A stretch of 61,789 nucleotides of DNA, taken from Phycisphaerae bacterium (GTDB taxonomy: Bacteria; Planctomycetota; Phycisphaerae; UBA1845; Fen-1342). Positions 56,399 through 61,789 of the stretch are shown here, piece by piece; the stretch's first letter is position 1, and each line of letters starts with the position of its first letter. The stretch covers positions 1 to 61,789 of the forward strand of contig JAJVHV010000028.1 in NCBI GenBank assembly GCA_022072445.1, read 5' to 3'. The translations under genes were made by a program, and so were the position numbers. A model generated the notes under the pieces. The model was not told where the DNA came from. It did no database searches and worked only from the letters and a program-made list of their open reading frames with translations.

Positions 56399-59300
56399 AT
56401 GTTTCAGCCGTTGCCGAGCAAATTCGACTTCCCCGAATCTGAGAAGCGCGTGCTCGAATTCTGGCGGCAGCACGACGTCTTCAACGAATCGCTGCGGCAG
56501 CGCGCCGCCGCCCCGCGCTTCGTCTTTTACGAGGGCCCACCGACCGCCAATGGCCTGCCGCACCCGGGCCACTGCCTGACGCGCGTCATGAAGGACATCT
56601 TCCCGCGCTACAAGACCATGCGCGGCTTCCTGGTCGAGCGCAAGGGCGGCTGGGACACGCACGGGCTGCCGGTCGAGCGTGAGGTCTGCAAAGAGCTGAC
56701 CGCCGAGCTCGGCCGCCCGATGCACACCAAGCAGGACATCGAGGCCTACGGCGTCGAGAAGTTCAACCTCAAGTGCATCCAGAGCGTCTTCCGCTATACG
56801 CGCGAATGGGAGGAGATGACTCGCCGGCTGGCGTACTGGGTCGATCTGAAGGAGGCGTACGTCACGTTTCATCAGTCGTATGTCGAGAGCGTCTGGTGGT
56901 CGCTCAAGACGCTCTTCGAACACCGCGACGCGCACGGCCGGCCCGATCCGCTGCTCTACCTGGGGCACAAGGTGGTCTGGTGGTGGGCGCAAGGCGGCAC
57001 GGCGCTCTCCAGCGGCGAGGTCGGCGAGGGCTATCGCACGGTCGACGATCCGTCGGTATTCGTGAAATTCCCGATTCCGGGGAGCATCGGCGTCCCGCCG
57101 GTGCCGAGCGCCCAATCACCGGGGAGCATCGGCGTCCCGCCGGTATCGAGCGCCCAATCACCGGGGAGCATCGGCGTCCCGCCGGTATCGAGCGCCCAAT
57201 CACCGGGGAGCATCGGCGTCCCGCCGGTTCCGAGCGCCCAATCACCGGGGAGCATCGGCGTCCCGCCGGTTCCGAGCGCCCAATCACCGGGGAGCATCGG
57301 CGTCCCGCCGGTACCGAGCGCCCAATCGACGGGGAGCATCGGCGTCCCGCCGGTATCGAGTATGCCATCGACGGGGAGCATCGGCGTCCCGCCGGTATCG
57401 AGTATGCCATCGACGGGGAGCATCGGCGTCCCGCCGGTACCGAGCGCCCAATCACCGGGGAGCATCGGCGTCCCGCCGGTACCGAGCGCCCAATCACCGG
57501 GGAGCATCGGCGTCCCGCCGGTACCGAGCGCGCCATCACCCGGGAGCATCGGCGTCCCGCCGGTGTCGAGTATGCCATCGACGGGGAGCATCGGCGTCCC
57601 GCCGGTGTCGAGTATGCCATCGACGGGGAGCATCGGCGTCCCGCCGGTGCGTACTCCGGAATCCGGGCATCGCGGCGTCCTGAAGTCAAGAGTCGGCCCG
57701 ACACTTTCAACGCGCTCGCGCATTCTGCCGCATTGGGAATCTGGCGGCAGCACCTATTTCTTCACGTTTCGCCTCCTCGGCGGCGAACTAACCGACGACG
57801 AGCGCACGATCGTCCTGAACGCGTGTCAACATTGGGATTCTCAACGAATCCTTCTACACGCTGCGGTCGTGATGCCTGATCACGCGCACGTGCTTTGCAC
57901 GCCGCTTGAAAAATCGAAGGGCGAATGGTGGTCCATCGCGGATTTGATGCACAGCATCAAGGGATTTTCGGCGAAAGAGATCAACCGGTTGCGAGGTACG
58001 AGCGGACTCGTGTGGCAGCGCGAGTATTACGACCGGATCATTCGATCGCCGGACGACTTCGAGGAGAAATGGAACTACATCGTTACGAACCCGGTCCGTC
58101 GGGGGTTGCCCGAAACGTATCCATGGGTTTGGGTCGAAGTCAGCCACGCCCGATCACCGGGGAGCATCGGCGTCCCGCCGGTGAACTCAGGTGAGGTTTC
58201 GCACCGGCGAGACGCCGATGCTCCCCATTCGCTCTCGCATCAACAGCCAGCAACGTCCGAACAAACGCAAATGCTCGCGCACCGGCGAGACGCCGATGCT
58301 CCCCGTCGCGTTTCCCTCCTCGTCTGGACCACAACACCCTGGACGCTGGTCAGCAACCACTTCGCCGCCGTGCATCCCGATCTCGAGTACGCGCTGGTCC
58401 ACGACCCGGTCGATGACGAGCATCTTTACATCGCGGCGGCGCTCGTCGAAACGATCGCGAAGAAGGTCAAGCGCGAGCTGCGCGTCGTCGCGACCTGCAA
58501 AGGCGTCGACCTCGTCGGACTCGCCTATCTCCCGCCATTCCCCGAAGTCTACCACGACGCCATGCACGCCCGCCGTGCCGCGTTGACAACCGGCGGGGAG
58601 GCGTCGATCGGCTGGCGTGTCACCGCGGCGGACTTTGTCACGATCGAGAGTGGCAGCGGGCTGGTACACGAGGCGCCGGCCTTCGGCGAAGTCGACTTCA
58701 ACCTGCTTCAGCAGGAGCGCGAGCGGTTCATCGACCGCGACGCGATCCGGCTGATCTGCGCGGTCGCACCCGATGGAAGTTTCAACGACGAAGCCCCGCA
58801 GCGCTACCGCGGCCGCTGGGTCAAGGATTGCGACAAGGAGATCGTCCGCGAACTGCGCGACGAGCGCAAAACGCCCTGGGGCACGCCGCTGCTCTATCAC
58901 CAGGAGCAATACCGCCACGATTATCCCTTCTGCCCGCAGTCGCCCGACGACCCGCTCATCCAGTACGCCCGCAAAGGCTGGTTCGTCCGCACGTCGCAGT
59001 TCAAGGACGAGTTCCTGAAGAACAACGCCGGCGTCAACTGGCTGCCCGAGCACATCAAGGAAGGCCGCTTCGGCGACTTTCTGCGGAACAACGTCGATTG
59101 GGCGCTGTCGCGCGAGCGCTACTGGGGCACGCCGCTGCCGATCTGGGTCTGCGAGGCGTGCGGCAACATGGAGGCGATCGGCTCGTTCGCCGAACTGCAA
59201 AGCAAGCCCGGCGCGACCGACGCGTCGCCGGAGTATCCGCAGGGATACTGGAACGCAAAAGTCGCCGAGCACAAGGGCGAGGAGTTTCCGGCGCATCTGC

Positions 59301-61303
59301 GCGTACACAAGCCGTATATCGATGAGTGGCGGTACCGCTGCGCGGCTTGCGAGGGAGCAGGGAACAGGGAACAGGGAACAGAAGGGACGCAGGGACGCAG
59401 GGACGCAGGGACGAAGGAAAACCTCAGCATGCGGCGGGTGCCGGAGGTCATCGACTGCTGGTGGGATGCGGGCAGCATGCCCTTTGCGCAGTGGGGATTT
59501 CCGCACGCAGACGGAAGCGCCGCGCTGTTCGAGCAGCGCTTTCCGGCCGATTTCATCAGCGAGGCGATCGATCAGACGCGCGGGTGGTTTTATGGACTGC
59601 TGGCGATCTCGACGCTCCTGTTCAATCACCGCGACGCCGCCACGAGTCTGGCGACCGGGGCGCTCGCCATAACCCCCGGCGGGCCGGACACGCGCGTGGC
59701 GCACCGTGGCGGCGTGTTGGCGCCGTACCGTTTCGCGGAGCGCGCGCAATACCCGCTTCCATTCCGCACCTGCATCGTCCTCGGCCACATCATGGGCGAG
59801 GACGGCAACAAGATGTCCAAGAAGCTCCGCAACTACAAGGAGCCGTCGTACATCTTCGACACGCTCGGGGCGGATGCGATGCGCTGGTATTTCCTGAGCG
59901 CTCAGGCCCCCTGGACCAGCACGCGCTTCGCCGAAGCCGCCATCCGCGACAGCCAGCGCGAGTTTCTCGTGAAACTCTACAACGTCATGAGCTTCTTCAC
60001 CATCTACGCCAGCATCGACGGATTCGACCCGCGCCGCCGCGACGAACCCGGCAACCCCATGGCCTGGCGGCCCACCGAACAGCGCGGCGAGCTCGACCGC
60101 TGGATCGTCACCGAACTCCGCCGCACCATCGCCGCCGCCCGCGAATCCATGGACCGCTTCGAGAACTACCCCGCGGCTCAGCGGCTCAACGACTTTGTCG
60201 ACGCGCTCAGCAACTGGTACGTCCGGCGATCCAGGGATCGTTTCTGGCGGCCGTTCGAGGGCGCGAAACCGCGCAGCCGCGAAGCCAGACAGGGAATGGC
60301 GAATGGCGCTGTCGCCGAACCCTTCAAGGCTTCGTCGCTTCGTGGCTCCGTGGCTGATTCCGACCAGGAAAAGTGGGACGCCTACCACACGCTCTACGGC
60401 TGCCTCCGAACGCTCAGCCGCCTGATCGCACCCTTCACGCCGTTCTTCGCCGAGACCATGCACCAGTATTTGCGGGTCACCGCCGATCCACTCTCGGTGC
60501 ACTTGTGCGACTATCCCGCACCGGACGACGTGACGTATCACGATGACGACCTCGCCGCGACGATGGAGACCGTCCGCGACCTCGTCACGCTCGGCCGGGC
60601 GGCCCGGGCCGGAGCCAAGCTCAAGGTGCGCCAGCCTCTCGCGCTGGTCGAGCTGATCCTGGCGCGGCCCGGCGAGGCCGGCGCCATCCGCGATCACGCC
60701 GCCCTGATTTCCGAAGAGCTGAACGTCAAGCGCGTCGAACTCGTCGACGAGGCCGATAAGTACGTCACCTACAAGGTCGTGCCGAACTTCAAGGCGATTG
60801 GCGCCAAGTTCCGAGAGCTCGTACCGAAACTGAAGGAAGCGCTCGGCAGAATCTCCGACGCCGCCGCCGCCCGGCGGGCCCTGCTGGAGACCGGTTCGCT
60901 GCCGGTCGCGCTCGGCGATCAGACTTTGCACCTTACGGTCGAAGAAGTCGAAATCCGTCTCGAGGCCAAGCCAGGCTGGTCGGCGGCACAGGGCAAGGCC
61001 GGCGTGGTCGTGGTCAGCACCGAGCTTACGCCGGAACTGATCGACGAGGGACTGATCCGCGAGCTGATTCACCATGTCCAGGCGCTGCGCAAGGAGCGCG
61101 AGCTGGCGTACGAGGCGCGAATCGTGCTGTTCATCGAAACCTCGCCCGAATTCAGGCGTGTCGTCGACCGATTCGCCGAGATCGTCCGCGGCGAGTGCCT
61201 CGTGCGGCGGATCGAGTGGTCCGTCCCCGCCGGGGAAAGCTGCGTCGAGGTGCAGGTCGATCGCCACTCCGCTCGCCTGGCGCTGCGAACGGAAGAGAGC
61301 TGA
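56399..61303 (+). CDS. ileS: Isoleucyl-tRNA synthetase carrying an in-frame RAYT transposase and repeat insertions
   Basis: A 1634-residue protein. Normal IleRS of this class has about 1050-1150. Catalytic HIGH equivalent: GPPTANGLPHPGHCLTR. KMSKS equivalent: KMSKK. CP1 editing domain begins near 205 (VFVKFPI) and resumes at LLVWTTTPWTL. Between them lies an insert of 412 codons (57077-58312): fourteen 14-residue GSIGVPPV units, a RAYT domain (442-580), then inverted repeats. Two smaller inserts: 26 codons of REQGTEGTQGRRDAG type at 59351-59428 and ~33 codons at 60262-60360. All keep the frame. ATG 56399 with ggag eight bases before. Essential core motifs are intact, so it is presumably active. 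Confidence 0.95.
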   Translation: MFQPLPSKFDFPESEKRVLEFWRQHDVFNESLRQRAAAPRFVFYEGPPTANGLPHPGHCLTRVMKDIFPRYKTMRGFLVERKGGWDTHGLPVEREVCKELTAELGRPMHTKQDIEAYGVEKFNLKCIQSVFRYTREWEEMTRRLAYWVDLKEAYVTFHQSYVESVWWSLKTLFEHRDAHGRPDPLLYLGHKVVWWWAQGGTALSSGEVGEGYRTVDDPSVFVKFPIPGSIGVPPVPSAQSPGSIGVPPVSSAQSPGSIGVPPVSSAQSPGSIGVPPVPSAQSPGSIGVPPVPSAQSPGSIGVPPVPSAQSTGSIGVPPVSSMPSTGSIGVPPVSSMPSTGSIGVPPVPSAQSPGSIGVPPVPSAQSPGSIGVPPVPSAPSPGSIGVPPVSSMPSTGSIGVPPVSSMPSTGSIGVPPVRTPESGHRGVLKSRVGPTLSTRSRILPHWESGGSTYFFTFRLLGGELTDDERTIVLNACQHWDSQRILLHAAVVMPDHAHVLCTPLEKSKGEWWSIADLMHSIKGFSAKEINRLRGTSGLVWQREYYDRIIRSPDDFEEKWNYIVTNPVRRGLPETYPWVWVEVSHARSPGSIGVPPVNSGEVSHRRDADAPHSLSHQQPATSEQTQMLAHRRDADAPRRVSLLVWTTTPWTLVSNHFAAVHPDLEYALVHDPVDDEHLYIAAALVETIAKKVKRELRVVATCKGVDLVGLAYLPPFPEVYHDAMHARRAALTTGGEASIGWRVTAADFVTIESGSGLVHEAPAFGEVDFNLLQQERERFIDRDAIRLICAVAPDGSFNDEAPQRYRGRWVKDCDKEIVRELRDERKTPWGTPLLYHQEQYRHDYPFCPQSPDDPLIQYARKGWFVRTSQFKDEFLKNNAGVNWLPEHIKEGRFGDFLRNNVDWALSRERYWGTPLPIWVCEACGNMEAIGSFAELQSKPGATDASPEYPQGYWNAKVAEHKGEEFPAHLRVHKPYIDEWRYRCAACEGAGNREQGTEGTQGRRDAGTKENLSMRRVPEVIDCWWDAGSMPFAQWGFPHADGSAALFEQRFPADFISEAIDQTRGWFYGLLAISTLLFNHRDAATSLATGALAITPGGPDTRVAHRGGVLAPYRFAERAQYPLPFRTCIVLGHIMGEDGNKMSKKLRNYKEPSYIFDTLGADAMRWYFLSAQAPWTSTRFAEAAIRDSQREFLVKLYNVMSFFTIYASIDGFDPRRRDEPGNPMAWRPTEQRGELDRWIVTELRRTIAAARESMDRFENYPAAQRLNDFVDALSNWYVRRSRDRFWRPFEGAKPRSREARQGMANGAVAEPFKASSLRGSVADSDQEKWDAYHTLYGCLRTLSRLIAPFTPFFAETMHQYLRVTADPLSVHLCDYPAPDDVTYHDDDLAATMETVRDLVTLGRAARAGAKLKVRQPLALVELILARPGEAGAIRDHAALISEELNVKRVELVDEADKYVTYKVVPNFKAIGAKFRELVPKLKEALGRISDAAAARRALLETGSLPVALGDQTLHLTVEEVEIRLEAKPGWSAAQGKAGVVVVSTELTPELIDEGLIRELIHHVQALRKERELAYEARIVLFIETSPEFRRVVDRFAEIVRGECLVRRIEWSVPAGESCVEVQVDRHSARLALRTEES
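57077..57655. repeat. Fourteen 42-bp REP-like tandem units in ileS
   Basis: Each unit contains ggggagcatcggcgtcccgc then cggtaccgagcgcccaat(ca) or cggtatcgagtatgccat(cg). Two alternating sub-types (SAQSP and SMPST in translation) occur in runs. The inner part (gcatcggcgtcccgccggtgc) is imperfectly self-complementary. The array is open in at least four of six frames. Confidence 0.95.
57722..58139 (+). mobile_element. REP-associated tyrosine transposase (RAYT) domain, in frame in ileS
   Basis: About 139 residues of Y1/HUH transposase sequence. HWESGGSTYFFTFRL begins the fold. LLHAAVVMPDHAHVL carries the HUH motif (H495 and H497 in IleRS numbering). A later WSIADLMHSIKGFSAKEINR and VWQREYYDRIIRSPDDF carry the tyrosine nucleophile (Y543 or Y544), followed by KWNYIVTNPVRRGL. 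There is no stop codon and no Met start before it. A GTG at 57648 is the only plausible internal start. REP-like repeats flank it on both sides, as in typical RAYT loci. Catalytic residues look intact, so it could still be active if folded or separately translated. Confidence 0.9.
58157..58304. repeat. Right flank of the RAYT unit: one direct and two inverted REP copies
   Basis: A direct copy at 58157-58182 and inverted copies (caccggcgagacgccgatgc then tcccc) at 58202-58226 and 58280-58304. The inverted copies carry tctcgcc where most left-flank copies have tcccgcc. Confidence 0.9.
59351..59428. repeat. Second ileS insertion (simple repeat)
   Basis: gagcagggaacagggaacag then aagggacgcagggacgcagg: two short simple repeats, 78 bp, exactly 26 codons. 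They lie between YRCAAC and MRRVPEVIDCW, a joint next to a zinc-finger-like segment. Confidence 0.82.
60262..60360. repeat. Third ileS insertion
   Basis: gcgcagccgcgaagccagac, gggaatggcgaatggcgctg and cttcgtcgcttcgtggctcc: three different simple repeats. The last is the reverse complement of the agccacggagccacg phrase in gcvP insertion 1. About 33 codons. Confidence 0.75.
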
Positions 61304-61705
61304 ACGAGTCCGAACCCCGACGCAAGTCAATTGGATCCGAACCCCCGACGCCAGTCGGGGGCCGACCCGCGAGGACGCTCTTCGCCCTGACAACCATCCT
61401 GACGCAATACGCCTGCCGCGCCTCCGACCCCTCACTCGCGTGAGGGGTTCGGAAGGGTCGACGCTCGTCGGGCGTCCCATCCGAACCCCCGACGCCAGTC
61501 GGGGGCCGACCGGCGAGGACGCTCTTCGCCCTGACAACCATCCTGACGCAATACGCCTGCCGCGCCTCCGACCCCTCACTCGCGTGAGGGGTTCGGATGC
61601 GTCAGCGATCCGGTCAGCGCTCGTCGGGCACCCGATCCGGTCAGCGCTCGTCGGACGGCCCGATCCGAACCCCCGACGCCAGTCGGGGGCCTCGACTTTG
61701 GCCCT
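61304..61705. repeat. Tandem 144-bp duplication built from palindromes
   Basis: The 113-bp block starting acccccgacgccagtcgggg at 61341 is repeated almost exactly at 61485 (period 144). Each holds the palindrome ccccgacgccagtcgggg and a gacccctcactcgcgtgagg hairpin. A third partial copy starts near 61669. Downstream of ileS, no gene. Confidence 0.9.
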
Positions 61706-61756
61706 TTCTAGATTTCGCGAAGTGATTTCGCTTCGGCTGGTGGAGATTGCGCGGAT

Positions 61757-61786
61757 CGGTTATCTAGTTATATAACTAGATAGCCG
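61757..61786. promoter_or_regulatory. AT-rich 22-bp perfect palindrome at the window end
   Basis: TATCTAGTTATATAACTAGA followed by TA (61761-61782) is a perfect palindrome, and the flanks continue cgg-ccg with one mismatch. Very AT-rich in ~67% GC DNA. It looks like an operator for a dimeric regulator (PadR-type operators can look like this) placed before a gene beyond the edge. Confidence 0.5.
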
Positions 61787-61789
61787 CCG

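Noticed and set aside
57031-57753. Minus-strand frame of TGGTPMLP repeats as a gene
   Set aside because: It is the reverse reading of the 42-bp array; it has no start signal or domain and ileS is certain on the other strand.
57722-58139. RAYT as an independent gene
   Set aside because: No ATG or ribosome site upstream; only a GTG inside the repeat. Kept as a domain of the ileS frame, with separate translation left open.

Overview
The window is high-GC bacterial chromosome from a planctomycete, probably of the Phycisphaerae type. This placement is inference from several features: three PEP-CTERM proteins, two large Ser/Thr kinases (one with TPRs, one polytopic), many lipoproteins of unknown function, and a very dense load of short GC-rich palindromic repeats of the kind seen in planctomycete genomes. 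I see no rRNA, tRNA, CRISPR array or replication origin.

Layout. 1-0.9 kb is a mosaic of repeats in alternating orientation. 1-8.5 kb carries ispG (isoprenoids), a chimeric AlbA_2/ParA pseudogene, small exported proteins, a DUF4185-like secreted protein, a solitary Mrr-type endonuclease and a PEP-CTERM protein. 8.6-14.3 kb has an MFS exporter, a tetR-lipoprotein operon, a second lipoprotein, a GNAT enzyme and a DUF1801 protein with a histone-like tail. 14.6-24.7 kb has a cyclophilin lipoprotein, a rhamnose-type isomerase, a retropepsin/PDZ protein, a TPR kinase and a beta-propeller lipoprotein. 25-29.7 kb has gcvH-gcvP and a HEPN gene pair. 29.7-38 kb has nrnA, a GGDEF/HD-GYP regulator, a cytochrome c, panB with a methyltransferase, a metal-transporter-like membrane protein and a BFN nuclease. 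38-46.4 kb (minus strand) has a membrane protein/kinase/FHA cluster, rhaB and a DEAD-box helicase. 47-50.2 kb has a nested tandem array, a Bax-inhibitor-1 protein and a PEP-CTERM gene pair. 50.6-61.3 kb has tyrS, lipA, a GH42-like glycosidase, a lipoprotein and a greatly enlarged ileS.

How genes connect. LipA makes the lipoyl group that GcvH carries and GcvP charges. RhaI and RhaB catalyse successive steps of L-rhamnose breakdown but lie 26 kb apart. The kinase and FHA proteins form a likely phospho-signalling unit.

Main discovery. At least ten families of palindromic or simple repeats fill the intergenic gaps and also sit IN FRAME inside housekeeping genes: ileS (three places), tyrS, gcvP (two places) and a Ser/Thr kinase. 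The ileS insert (57077-58312, 412 codons) holds fourteen 42-bp palindrome units, then a complete-looking REP-associated tyrosine transposase (RAYT, Y1/HUH) domain with no stop codons, then one direct and two inverted copies of the same palindrome. This looks like a whole RAYT-REP unit translated as part of the CP1 editing domain of isoleucyl-tRNA synthetase. The tyrS array has the same 42-bp period, whereas non-coding arrays have periods of 29, 93 or 74/104/134 bp.
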